From Methylovorus glucosotrophus (lineage in GTDB: Bacteria; Pseudomonadota; Gammaproteobacteria; Burkholderiales; Methylophilaceae), in the NCBI RefSeq assembly GCF_009858335.1, contig NZ_VMSE01000001.1, positions 1,054,001 through 1,118,000 of the forward strand: a stretch of 64,000 nucleotides of DNA, read 5' to 3'. The translations under genes and the position numbers were made by a program. Positions 36,059 through 45,625 of this stretch are shown here, in pieces. The first letter of the stretch is position 1. The number at the start of each line of letters is the position of its first letter. Under the pieces are notes generated by a model. The model was not told the DNA's origin and did no database searches. It worked only from the letters and a program-made list of their open reading frames with translations.

Positions 36059-36910
36059 ATGCGGGTATCAATTTATATTCCTACCCATAACAGGTTGGAA
36101 TTGTTAAAACGAGCGGTTGAGTCTGTCTTGCGGCAAACCCATGAAGATATTGAAGTGATTGTGGTCAATGACGGCTCCAGTGATGGCACAGATCAGTATC
36201 TGATTGAAAAAGCGGCGAGTGATACACGACTCAAGTTCATTAATAAGCCCAAAGCAGAAGGGGCGCCCAAAGCCCGCAATGCGGCGATAAAAATGGCTAC
36301 CGGTCGGTTTATCACTGGACTGGACGACGATGATGCCTTCGTTGAAACTCGTGTGGCTGCTTTCCTGCAATATTGGGATTTGCTGGTGAGTCAGAAACTG
36401 CAACCGGCCTGCCTGTATTCACAGGATGTGATTATTGCCAATGGCGAGACTGTCAGAACATCCAGCAAGCGTGGCAGTGTGAATTTCGAGGACCTGCTCG
36501 AATTCAACTATATCGGCAACCAGATATTTGCGCCCAAGGAACACTTCATGGAGGCAGGCTTGTTCGATGAGAGCTTGCCAGCCTGGCAGGATCTGGAGTT
36601 TTTTATGCGGGTATTAAAAAAATATGGTCAGGCATATCTGCTCGATATCCCGACCCAGTTATACGATGACTCGCCGCGCGTGGACAGAATTTCGGTCAAG
36701 TCCGAGAAGAAAATCCGCGAAGCTTTTCGTATCGTCTCTACCAAACACGCTAGCCACTCCGCACGTGCTCAGCAACTGCTGATGATACGGGTGTTCTCCA
36801 AGTTTTATGGCATACGGCCCAAGCCACGCGACTGGATCCACTTTTTAAGAAGAGGATTCTGGATGGGCGGTATCCTGCGCATGTTGCGTGAGACGTTGCG
36901 TTACCCCTGA
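36059..36910 (+). CDS. Glycosyltransferase family 2
   Basis: This cytoplasmic sugar transferase of 283 residues has a GT-A fold with no membrane helices. The N-terminal MRVSIYIPTHNRLELLKRAV, VIVVNDGSSDGT and the metal-binding GLDDDDAFVE (DxD-like) are clear, followed by PAWQDLEFFMRVLKKYGQAY as the acceptor/catalytic part. The gene at 59495 encodes a close relative (shared YIGNQIF and PAWQDLEFF blocks), so the two are probably duplicates. ATG 36059 has AGGA about 7 nt upstream. It lies 119 nt after epsI. Confidence 0.9.
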   Translation: MRVSIYIPTHNRLELLKRAVESVLRQTHEDIEVIVVNDGSSDGTDQYLIEKAASDTRLKFINKPKAEGAPKARNAAIKMATGRFITGLDDDDAFVETRVAAFLQYWDLLVSQKLQPACLYSQDVIIANGETVRTSSKRGSVNFEDLLEFNYIGNQIFAPKEHFMEAGLFDESLPAWQDLEFFMRVLKKYGQAYLLDIPTQLYDDSPRVDRISVKSEKKIREAFRIVSTKHASHSARAQQLLMIRVFSKFYGIRPKPRDWIHFLRRGFWMGGILRMLRETLRYP

Positions 36911-36965
36911 TCTATCCGACACATCATTATTGAAGGTATGCAGGTTTTAAGGTGTTTTCAACTAC

Positions 36966-38360
36966 ATGAAAATTTTTAGTAAGCAGTTTCTACTCGGCTT
37001 GATCTTCTCCTTTGTGGCGATTTTTTCAGGCATTGTTGCTTCCGGATTGGTCGATCTTGCAGGCAAACGCTACGGCTTGCTGCTGGCATTGCCTGCGGTA
37101 TTGGTCATTGCGCTCATTTTGCTGCTGGACAAGACGCTGCTGCTGGTGCTGATCGTATTGTTACGTGCCTCGCTGGACCATTTGCTGGATACCACCAAAT
37201 TCGCTGGCATAGGCTTGGGCGGCTTGCTGAATGTGTTGATGGTGCTGATAGGCCTGCTTGCGCTGTACAAACTTGAACGGCCATTGAGAAAAATCGTGTT
37301 GCTGGTGTGGCTGCCATTTCTCACCATGTACTTTTATGGCGTAGTTATTTCTCCCGAAAAAATATCTTCTTTCCGTATTTTCATTAACTTGCTGTCTACA
37401 GCGGGTATGTTTGCCGTTGCATTGTATGTCGTAAAAACCCGCGAAGACTTTACCAAGTGGCTTAAGATCGTCTTCTGCTCCTGCCTGATTCCTATCATGT
37501 ATGGGGCGGTGACCATTGTTCGTCCAGTGGGGTATTACCTGACAGAGCATCGACTGGCCAGTACCTTTGCCCACCCTAATATTCTGGCCTTTTATAGCGT
37601 TTTGATGATTTTGATTGGTTTTTATTTGTGGAAAAGCCAGCAGTTCACTGAAAAATCCCTACTGAAAAAACTGCTGCCCTTTATTGTGCTGGCCATGGTA
37701 GGCATGCTCATGCTGACGCAGACCCGGAGTGCATGGGTCGCCTTCTTTGCCTTCTTTACCTTTTACGCTTTGTTCATGGAGCGCAAGTACATCCCTGTAT
37801 TGCTGGTGCTCCCCGTTATTGGCCTGGCGATTCCTGAAATCCGAGATCGATTACTCGACCTTACCTCTGGTAACCAGGTGGTCGCCTATGCCAAGTTGAA
37901 TTCCTATGCCTGGCGCAAATACTTGTGGGACTCGGCATTGCATTGGATGCAAGTCTCCAAATACCTCACTGGCTATGGGGCAGATGCATTCTTGCACTAC
38001 TCACCCATGTTCTTCCCGCTATCTACCGACAAACCCACAGCGGCGCATAATGTTTATGTGCAAACATTTTTTGATCTGGGCCTCTTTGGCACGCTGGCTT
38101 ATATCTGGCTCTTTTTCAAGACGGGGCAAACGATATTACGGAACGTGATTCATGATAAGTTATTGAAAACTATTGCACTCATCTCCATCGCAAGTTATCT
38201 GATGTACTCCTACTCAGACAATTTGTTGGGTTACCTGAACTTCAACTGGTATTTCTGGTTCTTCCTGGGGGCTACCATTGGTTGGCAGTACAGGATCAAG
38301 CCAGTGGAGTCGCCAGAAACCAGTTCATCATCTGTCATGACAGCATCGGGAAGCGTGTGA
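36966..38360 (+). CDS. O-antigen ligase/polymerase-type membrane protein (Wzy-like)
   Basis: This 464-residue protein with some 10-11 membrane helices fits the O-antigen polymerase/ligase family. The large periplasmic loop and the adjacent helices hold EHRLASTFAHPNILAFYSVL, MLTQTRSAWVAFFAFFTFY and PTAAHNVYVQTFFDLGLFGT, the signature blocks of Wzy_C proteins. It most likely polymerises lipid-linked repeat units. It overlaps the next gene: its TGA (38358-38360) shares bases with a GTG at 38357. Confidence 0.88.
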   Translation: MKIFSKQFLLGLIFSFVAIFSGIVASGLVDLAGKRYGLLLALPAVLVIALILLLDKTLLLVLIVLLRASLDHLLDTTKFAGIGLGGLLNVLMVLIGLLALYKLERPLRKIVLLVWLPFLTMYFYGVVISPEKISSFRIFINLLSTAGMFAVALYVVKTREDFTKWLKIVFCSCLIPIMYGAVTIVRPVGYYLTEHRLASTFAHPNILAFYSVLMILIGFYLWKSQQFTEKSLLKKLLPFIVLAMVGMLMLTQTRSAWVAFFAFFTFYALFMERKYIPVLLVLPVIGLAIPEIRDRLLDLTSGNQVVAYAKLNSYAWRKYLWDSALHWMQVSKYLTGYGADAFLHYSPMFFPLSTDKPTAAHNVYVQTFFDLGLFGTLAYIWLFFKTGQTILRNVIHDKLLKTIALISIASYLMYSYSDNLLGYLNFNWYFWFFLGATIGWQYRIKPVESPETSSSSVMTASGSV

Positions 38361-39571
38361 AGGTCGCCTATTTTATTAATCAACACCCTTTGGTGAGCAC
38401 GAGTTTTATTCGTCGCGAAATTAACGCTATTGAACGTGCCGGCCATCCGGTTTTCAGAACTGCCATTCGTGGCTGGGCAAGTCCGGTAGTCGATCAGGGA
38501 GATTTTCGCGAGCGTGACATGACACGCTATGTGATGCTGCTTAGCTGGCCTGCCCGTTTGTTGGTGGTATGCAAAATCTTTTTGAAAATGCCATTGGCAT
38601 TTATCAGAACCCTTATGATGTCCCTCAAGTTGGGCTTCAAGTCAGAAAAGTTTTTTGCCTACAGCCTGATCTATTTTTCACATGCCTGCCTGTTAAGACA
38701 GTGGTACGCCGAGAAAGAGATCGACCATGTGCACGCGCATTTTGGGACAAATTCAACCGAGGTGCTGATGTACTGCAAGATGCTGGGCGGACCCGACTAC
38801 AGTTTTACCGTGCATGGCCCGGAAGAGTTTGATAAAAACAAACTGATTCACCTTAAGGAAAAAGTGCAACACGCCAGGTTTGTCATCGCCATTAGTGCCT
38901 TTACCAAGAGCCAGCTATTTCGCTGGGTAGACTTCAACGACTGGTCAAAAATCAACGAAGTCCATTGCGGTCTGGAAAGACAATTTTATGAGGTAAGCCC
39001 GGTGCCGGTCCCCGACACGCATCGTCTGGTTTGCGTGGGCCGCTTGTGTGAGCAGAAAGGCCAAATGTTGCTCGTGGAGGCGGTCGCCTTGCTGGCTGCC
39101 CGGGGTAAAAAAGTGGAGCTGGTGCTGGCGGGTGACGGTGAAATGCGCACTGAAATTGAATCTCAAATACACAAGCACCAGTTGGGGGGGCAGATTACGA
39201 TTACCGGCTGGATTACCAGTGCACAAGTCCGTGAATACATGCAACATTCCAGTGCGATGATATTGCCAAGCTTCGCTGAAGGCCTCCCTGTGGTGGTCAT
39301 GGAGGCCATGGCACTCAAGCGGCCTGTGCTTACCACCTATGTTGCGGGCATCCCTGAACTCGTTGTCCATGGCAAAACGGGATGGTTGTTTCCCGCGGGC
39401 GATGTGCAAGGGCTGGCCGACGTCATTGAGGAATTCATGGCAACGCCGGTAGCAGAACTGTCCGCCATGGGGGAGCAGGGATATGCTCGTGTGGTTGCCC
39501 GTCATGCGGTGGACACCGAGGTACAAAAGTTGCTGCACTTGTTTCAGGCATTGCCCGCAACCCAGCATTAG
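38357..39571 (+). CDS. Glycosyltransferase family 4
   Basis: This GT-B transferase of 404 residues has the C-terminal glycosyltransferase group 1 domain. Motifs include VHAHFGTNSTEVLMYCK, SFTVHGPEEFDKNK, RLVCVGRLCEQKGQMLLVEA, LVLAGDGEMRTEIE and the nucleotide-sugar-binding SFAEGLPVVVMEAMALKRPV with its E-x7-E pair. GTG 38357 is taken as start because it follows the family N-terminus (VKVAYFINQHPLVSTSFIRRE) and overlaps the stop of the Wzy-like gene. A further upstream ATG would reach into that gene. Confidence 0.9.
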   Translation: MKVAYFINQHPLVSTSFIRREINAIERAGHPVFRTAIRGWASPVVDQGDFRERDMTRYVMLLSWPARLLVVCKIFLKMPLAFIRTLMMSLKLGFKSEKFFAYSLIYFSHACLLRQWYAEKEIDHVHAHFGTNSTEVLMYCKMLGGPDYSFTVHGPEEFDKNKLIHLKEKVQHARFVIAISAFTKSQLFRWVDFNDWSKINEVHCGLERQFYEVSPVPVPDTHRLVCVGRLCEQKGQMLLVEAVALLAARGKKVELVLAGDGEMRTEIESQIHKHQLGGQITITGWITSAQVREYMQHSSAMILPSFAEGLPVVVMEAMALKRPVLTTYVAGIPELVVHGKTGWLFPAGDVQGLADVIEEFMATPVAELSAMGEQGYARVVARHAVDTEVQKLLHLFQALPATQH

Positions 39572-39695
39572 TGATCCATGCATCGCCGGGTGGCGCATGC
39601 TAAATGCTCCAGTCGCTCAGATATTCCAATGTGACTGGCAGGTAACGACTATCTTTATCCTTAGACTGAACGTGATTAATAGGTGACACTGATTC

Positions 39696-40877
39696 ATGCA
39701 ATACATTGATCTCTTATGGTTCGTTGTCGGCCTAGTCCTGTTTGTTCCGACCAGCTATTTCTGCCTGCAAATTGTCATGGCATTTTTTCATGCGCCAGTA
39801 ACCGCAGCGTCTACGACAGCAACGCCTTCGTTGGCCATATTGGTTCCTGCACACAATGAATCCAATGGCATTGGCGTCACGCTCAAATCCCTGCTGGCGC
39901 AAGTTGACTTACCTGCAAGCATCATTGTGATTGCGGATAACTGTACTGACGATACGGCGGATGTTGCCCGGCAATACGGTGTGACCGTCATCGAGCGTCA
40001 GGACGATCTCAAGCGAGGCAAAGGCTTCGCGCTGGATTTTGGCATGCAATACCTCAAAAGCACTCTGCAGTCCCCCGAGATTGTGATGATTGTTGATGCG
40101 GATTGCTGGGTTGGGCCACATGCCATTCCCACACTGGCGCAAACCGCCAGGGAGCATCAGCGCCCTGTACAGGCGCTTTACCTTATGGTGTCGCCCGACG
40201 CCAGCGCGCTCAAGACACGGTTGGCTGAGTTTGCCTGGGTCATTAAAAACCAGGTACGTCCATTGGGATTGCGCGTCATGCAAGGGCCATGTCAGTTGAT
40301 GGGCACAGGCATGGCATTTCCCTGGGCATTTATTTCCAACGCTGATCTTGCCAACGGTCATCTGGTTGAAGACATGAAGCTAGGCCTCGACGCCGCCAAT
40401 GATGGCCATGCCCCTGTTTTTTGCCATGAGGCATTGGTCAAAAGTGCGTTTGCCGCGAATGAGGCCGGGGCGGATTCTCAGCGCACGCGCTGGGAACATG
40501 GGCACATCAGCATGATTTTTAATACGGGACTTCCTCTGGTATTGAAGGGCTTGCGTACCCGCAATGCCGAGCTTGTGGCAATGGCACTGGATATTTGTAT
40601 TCCTCCCCTGGCGTTGCTGGTGATGTGTTTAAGCGCATACATTCTGATATCTGCGCTGCTGGCGGTATTCGGTTATGCTGGTTCACTGGTGCTTGGGGGC
40701 ACAATGTTCGTGTTTCTGTTCCTTGCAGTGATGGCGGCATGGGCTAAGTTTGGACGACACGCCATTCCCTTGTGGATGCTGGCGTATGCGCCGTTGTATG
40801 CGCTCAGAAAGATCCCCTTGTACCTGAAATATCTGGTCAAGCGTCAGGTGGAGTGGGTGCGATCGCAACGCGATTGA
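39696..40877 (+). CDS. Membrane glycosyltransferase family 2 (cellulose-synthase-like)
   Basis: This 393-residue processive-type GT2 has an N-terminal helix, a catalytic domain (about 45-280) with LAILVPAHNESNGIGVTLKS, IVIADNCTDDTADVARQYG, MIVDADCWVG (DxD), LVEDMKLGLDAANDGHA (second acidic site) and the QxxRW motif as SQRTRWEHGH, and then three C-terminal helices (about 295-375). These are the marks of cellulose-synthase/hyaluronan-type enzymes, though such proteins also act as single-sugar transferases in EPS pathways. ATG 39696 is preceded by a 124-nt gap with no visible element. Confidence 0.88.
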   Translation: MQYIDLLWFVVGLVLFVPTSYFCLQIVMAFFHAPVTAASTTATPSLAILVPAHNESNGIGVTLKSLLAQVDLPASIIVIADNCTDDTADVARQYGVTVIERQDDLKRGKGFALDFGMQYLKSTLQSPEIVMIVDADCWVGPHAIPTLAQTAREHQRPVQALYLMVSPDASALKTRLAEFAWVIKNQVRPLGLRVMQGPCQLMGTGMAFPWAFISNADLANGHLVEDMKLGLDAANDGHAPVFCHEALVKSAFAANEAGADSQRTRWEHGHISMIFNTGLPLVLKGLRTRNAELVAMALDICIPPLALLVMCLSAYILISALLAVFGYAGSLVLGGTMFVFLFLAVMAAWAKFGRHAIPLWMLAYAPLYALRKIPLYLKYLVKRQVEWVRSQRD

Positions 40878-41153
40878 TAATTGCCCATTTTCCGATCTTG
40901 TCGCTGATTGGAGACGGTCGAAATAACGATGGGTAGCTTGTTTGAAAAGACTATTTTCTCTAGCCTTTTTTAAACGTCGCTGTTTGGAGACAAAGGCTGG
41001 AATGTGGCGCCCATGGCGGATTTGAGGCCTCTGTTTATAAACTGTAATTTATTTCAGGCCGGCGGAGTAACGCAGGCCTGCTATTTGCTTAACTGATAAC
41101 CGACAACTGATCGACACCGCATGCAAACTCGGCATAATGAACTAAAGGAACCG

Positions 41154-41918
41154 ATGACATATATCCAGCTTTTTAATATCAAGATTGACGTGCTGGATAT
41201 GGAGGGCAGTGTGGCTCGCATATTCACCTGGCTGGATGCTGATGCACGCGATTGCCACTATGTGGTAACGCCGAATGTGGATCATGTGGTCAAGCTGAGT
41301 GAAAACGCTTCTTTCAAAGCGGCTTATGATCAGGCCTCCCTGGTAGTGGCGGATGGCAAGCCTGTGGTGCTGGCCTCCAAATTGTTGGGGAAGCCCTTGC
41401 CTGGCACCGTTCCAGGGAGTGATCTGGTTCCAGCCTTGTTCAGCCACGCACAAACACGGCATAGCAATGAGTTGCGCGTCTATTTGCTGGGCGCCGGTCC
41501 TGGCGTAGCAGAACGCGCTGCCGAGCAAATTCATGCGCAATGGCCCAATGTGCGTGTAGTGGGTTTGTATAGCCCGCCTATGGGCTTTGAGAAAAGCCCT
41601 GAGGAATGTCAGAAGATTTGCGCTCAGATTAACCAGACGCAGGCTGATCTTCTGGTAATAGGATTGGGGGCACCCAAGCAGGAATTATGGGTGGCTAAAT
41701 ATCAGTCGGAGTTGCAGGTTAAAGCCGCGCTCTGCGTAGGCGCGACCATTGATTTTCTGGCAGGTGAGAAACCACGTGCTCCGATGTGGATGCGTCGATG
41801 CGGGGTGGAGTGGCTTCACCGCATGGCCTCTGAGCCGAAAAGACTGGTATCCCGGTATCTGAATGATGCCGTTGTATTCCCAAGACTATTCTTGAAAGAA
41901 TGGTTGAAAAAGGATTGA
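41154..41918 (+). CDS. WecG/TagA/CpsF-family glycosyltransferase
   Basis: This 254-residue GT26-type enzyme transfers a sugar, often ManNAc or ManNAcA, to a lipid-linked intermediate. Visible motifs are HYVVTPNVDHVVKLSEN, VADGKPVVLASKLLGKPLPG, the GLGAPKQELWVAKYQ block and CVGATIDFLAGEKPRAP followed by GVEWLHRMASEPKR. ATG 41154 (MTYIQLFNIK) has AAGGAA just upstream; an upstream ATG at 41121 has none. The 276-nt gap before it contains only short inverted GGCCT/AGGCC repeats. Confidence 0.92.
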   Translation: MTYIQLFNIKIDVLDMEGSVARIFTWLDADARDCHYVVTPNVDHVVKLSENASFKAAYDQASLVVADGKPVVLASKLLGKPLPGTVPGSDLVPALFSHAQTRHSNELRVYLLGAGPGVAERAAEQIHAQWPNVRVVGLYSPPMGFEKSPEECQKICAQINQTQADLLVIGLGAPKQELWVAKYQSELQVKAALCVGATIDFLAGEKPRAPMWMRRCGVEWLHRMASEPKRLVSRYLNDAVVFPRLFLKEWLKKD

Positions 41919-41987
41919 GCAAGCCCGGCTAAATATTGGGCTGGAGCGGAATTGAATAATGTCGAAAATTGATTTGGGGGAATGTAA

Positions 41988-43409
41988 ATGAAAATAGTGC
42001 CAGTGATTTTGTCGGGTGGATCCGGGACACGCTTGTGGCCATTATCAAGGCAGGCTTTGCCCAAGCAATTATTACCCCTGACCTCAGGACATTCCATGTT
42101 GCAGGAGACCTTGTTGCGTCTCAGCGGCGTGGAGTCAATAGAGTCGCCTATTGTTGTTTGCGGTAATGATCACCGGTTTTTGGTTGCAGAGCAGCTGCTG
42201 GAGATTGGCAGCAAGCCCAAGGCCATCGTTCTCGAGCCGGTGGGCCGTAATACCGCGCCTGCTATTGCTGTCGCGGCAAGCCGTTTATTGCAAGAAAATG
42301 CAGAAGATGTGCTCATGCTGGTATTGCCGGCTGATCATGTTATCCAAAACCGGGCGGCCTTCTCCGCTGCAATCGCGGTAGCTGCCCAAGCCGCCAAGAG
42401 TGGTCGCCTGGTGACCTTCGGTGTCAAACCTACGGTACCTGAAACCGGTTATGGCTACATCAATGGTGGCGCAGCGCTTGCCAGTTGCCCCGGCAGTTTT
42501 GAGCTTTCCCGCTTTGTTGAGAAACCCAACCTTGAAACGGCCAAACAGTATCTCGCTTCTGGTGATTATTACTGGAACAGCGGCATGTTCCTGTTCAGTC
42601 CCAAGCAATACATGGAAGAGCTCACCCAATTTGCTCCGGAGATCGCCAGCAAGGCCAGCGAGGCATTGGAGCAGAGCTACACTGATCTCGACTTTGTGCG
42701 CTTGCATGAAGCCAGCTTCAAGGAGTGCCCATCGCAATCGGTCGACTATGCGGTGATGGAGCACACGCGCAACGCCGCCGTAGTCCCTGTGGATATTGGT
42801 TGGAGTGATGTTGGCTCCTGGACGGCACTCGCCGATGTGCTGGACAAAGATGATGCGGGCAACGTCACGGTAGGGGATGTTTACCTCAATGGCGTCAAAA
42901 ACTCCATGGTGCGCAGTGAAGGCCGCATGGTCGCTGCGCTGGGTGTGGAAAATCTCATCATTGTGGAAACCAGTGATGCCGTCCTCGTCGCACACAAGGA
43001 TGCGGCGCAGGATGTGAAAAAGATAGTCGATTACCTGAAAGAGCAGGGGCGCAAGGAGCACGAGTACCATTCGCGCGTATACCGCCCTTGGGGTTGGTAT
43101 GAAGGTATTGATGCGGCTGAGCGTTTTCAGGTCAAGCGCATTATGGTCAAGCCCGGCGAAAAGCTCTCGCTGCAAATGCACCACCATCGGGCAGAGCACT
43201 GGGTGGTGGTCAGCGGTACCGCCATTGTCACCAAAAACGGCGAAGCTGAAATGCTGTGCGAGAACCAGTCCACCTATATTCCGATTGGCGCGACACACCG
43301 ACTTGAAAATCCAGGCAAGCTGCCTCTGCATCTGATTGAAGTGCAATCGGGCGGCTATCTGGGCGAAGACGACATCGTGCGTTTTGAAGATACTTATGGC
43401 CGCAGCTGA
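41988..43409 (+). CDS. manC: Mannose-1-phosphate guanylyltransferase / mannose-6-phosphate isomerase
   Basis: This bifunctional enzyme makes GDP-mannose. The 473 residues hold a nucleotidyltransferase domain (about 1-340) with PVILSGGSGTRLWPLSRQAL then PKQLLPLTSG (the GXGXR...PK pyrophosphorylase signature) and VEKPNLETAKQYL, and a C-terminal cupin isomerase domain (about 355-470) with VYRPWGWYEGIDAAERFQVK and the metal-binding HHHRAEHWVVVSG. The length fits ManC/CpsB. It follows the WecG-like gene after 69 nt with a GGGGGAA ribosome-binding site. Confidence 0.96.
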   Translation: MKIVPVILSGGSGTRLWPLSRQALPKQLLPLTSGHSMLQETLLRLSGVESIESPIVVCGNDHRFLVAEQLLEIGSKPKAIVLEPVGRNTAPAIAVAASRLLQENAEDVLMLVLPADHVIQNRAAFSAAIAVAAQAAKSGRLVTFGVKPTVPETGYGYINGGAALASCPGSFELSRFVEKPNLETAKQYLASGDYYWNSGMFLFSPKQYMEELTQFAPEIASKASEALEQSYTDLDFVRLHEASFKECPSQSVDYAVMEHTRNAAVVPVDIGWSDVGSWTALADVLDKDDAGNVTVGDVYLNGVKNSMVRSEGRMVAALGVENLIIVETSDAVLVAHKDAAQDVKKIVDYLKEQGRKEHEYHSRVYRPWGWYEGIDAAERFQVKRIMVKPGEKLSLQMHHHRAEHWVVVSGTAIVTKNGEAEMLCENQSTYIPIGATHRLENPGKLPLHLIEVQSGGYLGEDDIVRFEDTYGRS

Positions 43410-43415
43410 TGTGGT

Positions 43416-44459
43416 TTGAATAACAAGAGCGTAAAACGGGCCAGTTCAGTGACAAAAACACCATTGCCACGCATCACCTATTATCCGTATTTCCATACCG
43501 GCAACCAGTATACGGAGCGCATGATTCAGCTGCATTCCTCCTTTGCCGAGGTCGTGCCGTTTGAGGGCTTTTACAAAGCGCTCAAAACCATGGTTGCTCG
43601 TGGCTTCAAGCGCAATGATTTCTCGGTAATCAATTGGCTGGAAACCGAGTGTCTCGATCGTGTCACCAAGCGATTTTCATTAACCAGGGCCGCCAGTTTG
43701 CTGGTAAAACTGCTGGTGTTGAAGGTCGTGACGAAAAACATCGTCATGGTCGTGCATAACTATTATCCGCATGGGGCTGCCAAGTCAGATATACCTCGTA
43801 TTCTGCGTTTCATGCGGCTGATGGAGAAACTCTCCGATGTGGTGATTTCGCATTCGGGTGCCGATGCCGGGCGCTATGAGTATGTGCCCCATCCGCTTTA
43901 TCAGTTCAAGAGCGGTCCGCCTTCACTGCAAGTGCCGGAGCTTGCCCCCTTGCAGGGTAAGCCTTATTTCATCGTGTTTGGGCGCATCATGCCCTACAAG
44001 AATGTGCATGAACTCATGAAGGTGTGGCCATCAGATATGCAACTCCTGATTGCTGGAATCGTTGGCGATGAGGCATATGTCGAAGAGTTGCGTGCGCAAG
44101 CGTCGGACAATATTCATTTTGCGGCCAGAGAGCTTTCCGACGACGAGGCAAAGCTCGTTGTGGAGCAGTCGCAGGCGGTGATTATTTGCCATGCCGAAGA
44201 CAATGTCGTGGTGAGCGGAACCTTCTTTTTTGCCATGTCCTTGAAAAAGCATGTGATTGCCCTGGAAACCCCGTTCATGGCATGGGCTGCTCGCTCCTTG
44301 CCAGAGGGCTATGTCGCGGTCAGCCCTGATGTGGCTGGCGTAGCAAAAGCCGCTGTGGAATTTCGGCCTGAGATTGCTATACAGCCCACGATTGCAGAAG
44401 CCCATTTCGGCGATACGGTGATTACGGATGCCTTAAAAAAGGCCTATCGTTTGCATTGA
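43416..44459 (+). CDS. Probable GT-B glycosyltransferase
   Basis: This 347-residue protein has no strong single-family signature but the features of a GT-B sugar transferase: PYFHTGNQYTERMIQLHSSF at the N-terminus, HNYYPHGAAKSD in the middle, and a C-terminal half with YFIVFGRIMPYKNVHELMKV, LLIAGIVGDEAYVEELR and CHAEDNVVVSGTFFFAMSLK where family-4-type enzymes bind the donor. Start codons are poor: TTG 43416 (the full frame) or GTG 43449 after VKRASS; neither has a good ribosome-binding site. It lies between manC (6 nt) and galE, so it is part of the EPS operon. Confidence 0.75.
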   Translation: MNNKSVKRASSVTKTPLPRITYYPYFHTGNQYTERMIQLHSSFAEVVPFEGFYKALKTMVARGFKRNDFSVINWLETECLDRVTKRFSLTRAASLLVKLLVLKVVTKNIVMVVHNYYPHGAAKSDIPRILRFMRLMEKLSDVVISHSGADAGRYEYVPHPLYQFKSGPPSLQVPELAPLQGKPYFIVFGRIMPYKNVHELMKVWPSDMQLLIAGIVGDEAYVEELRAQASDNIHFAARELSDDEAKLVVEQSQAVIICHAEDNVVVSGTFFFAMSLKKHVIALETPFMAWAARSLPEGYVAVSPDVAGVAKAAVEFRPEIAIQPTIAEAHFGDTVITDALKKAYRLH

Positions 44460-44521
44460 ATACAGCGATTAGCGTTCCAGGGGCGCTGCGCTAAACAGCT
44501 AAAAGTGAAGAAGGGAAAGCA

Positions 44522-45505
44522 ATGAAAGTTTTGGTGGTAGGTGGTGCCGGGTACATCGGTTCGCACATGGTGAAAATGCTGTTGGGCGAAGGCCATGATG
44601 TCATCACGTTTGACAATCTGTCGTCTGGCTATCGTGATGCAGTGGTCGGCGGTACCTTTGTGCAGGCGGACCTGACTGACAAGGCGGCGCTGGATGAGGT
44701 GTTTGTGAAACACACGCCCGATGCTGTCATGCATTTTGCCTCCTATATTCAGGTTGGCGAGTCGGTGCGGCACCCGGACAAATATTACCTCAATAACTTT
44801 ACCAACACCATGAATCTGCTGGATGCCATGGTGAAGCATGGGGTGAATTACTTTATTTTCTCCTCCACTGCGGCAGTCTTCGGCGAGCCGGAGTATGTGC
44901 CGATCGACGAAGCGCATGCCAAGAATCCGCTGAATCCCTATGGCCGTTCCAAGCTGATGGTGGAGCAGGCGCTGGGCGATTATGAGCGCGCCTATGGCAT
45001 CAAGTCGGTTTGCCTGCGCTACTTTAATGCGGCGGGGGCTGATCCTGAAGGCCAGCTCGGTGAGCGGCACGAGCCCGAGACGCACCTAATCCCCCTCGTT
45101 TTACAGGCTATTTCTGGTCGGCGCGACAACATTACGGTATTTGGTCGCGATTACGATACGCCAGACGGTACCTGCATCCGCGATTACATTCATATTGTCG
45201 ACTTGTGCAGCGCGCACTCGCTGGCCTTGCGCAAATTGATGGAAACCAACATCAGCCGCCGCTATAACCTGGGCAATGGTGCTGGCTTCTCTGTGCAGGA
45301 AGTGATTGCCGCAGCGCAAAAAGTGACGGGCAAGCCGATCAAGGTGGCTGAAGGCGAGCGCCGTGAGGGTGATCCGGCCAGACTGGTGGCGGATGCCTCA
45401 CTTGCGCGCAGTGAGCTGGGCTGGAAACCGGTGTATGCCGATCTGGAAACTATCATCCAGCACGCCTGGCAGTGGGAGTCCAAAACAGTTGGCAAGTCTG
45501 TTTGA
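44522..45505 (+). CDS. galE: UDP-glucose 4-epimerase
   Basis: GalE interconverts UDP-glucose and UDP-galactose. The 327 residues show the short-chain dehydrogenase layout: VLVVGGAGYIGSHMVKMLLG (NAD site), FDNLSSGYRDAVVG, the Ser-Tyr-x3-Lys site in STAAVFGEP then NPYGRSKLMVEQAL, and RYNLGNGAGFSVQEV near the end. The length is typical. It follows the GT-B gene with a 62-nt gap and an AAGGGAAAG ribosome-binding site. It supplies UDP-galactose for the EPS. Confidence 0.96.
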   Translation: MKVLVVGGAGYIGSHMVKMLLGEGHDVITFDNLSSGYRDAVVGGTFVQADLTDKAALDEVFVKHTPDAVMHFASYIQVGESVRHPDKYYLNNFTNTMNLLDAMVKHGVNYFIFSSTAAVFGEPEYVPIDEAHAKNPLNPYGRSKLMVEQALGDYERAYGIKSVCLRYFNAAGADPEGQLGERHEPETHLIPLVLQAISGRRDNITVFGRDYDTPDGTCIRDYIHIVDLCSAHSLALRKLMETNISRRYNLGNGAGFSVQEVIAAAQKVTGKPIKVAEGERREGDPARLVADASLARSELGWKPVYADLETIIQHAWQWESKTVGKSV

Positions 45506-45570
45506 TTGGTCCTTAAGGGCTATTTAATATTTCGGTCATTGGTGTACATTACATTAATGATTTTTATCAC

Positions 45571-45600
45571 GATGATCGCAACCCCTTTTCAGCGATCATC
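45571..45600. promoter_or_regulatory. Perfect inverted repeat between galE and galU
   Basis: GATGATCGC (45571-45579) pairs perfectly with GCGATCATC (45592-45600) around a 12-nt loop. It stands 26 nt before the galU start and is followed by CAACC rather than T, so it is not a terminator. An operator, or a 5'-leader hairpin of galU, is more likely. A TACATTA...TTTTTATCA stretch just upstream may hold a galU promoter. Confidence 0.6.
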
Positions 45601-45625
45601 CAACCTGTTGGGAGATTAAACTCAA

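Noticed and set aside
42285-43346. 353-residue frame opposite manC
   Set aside because: Antisense of manC; no motif.
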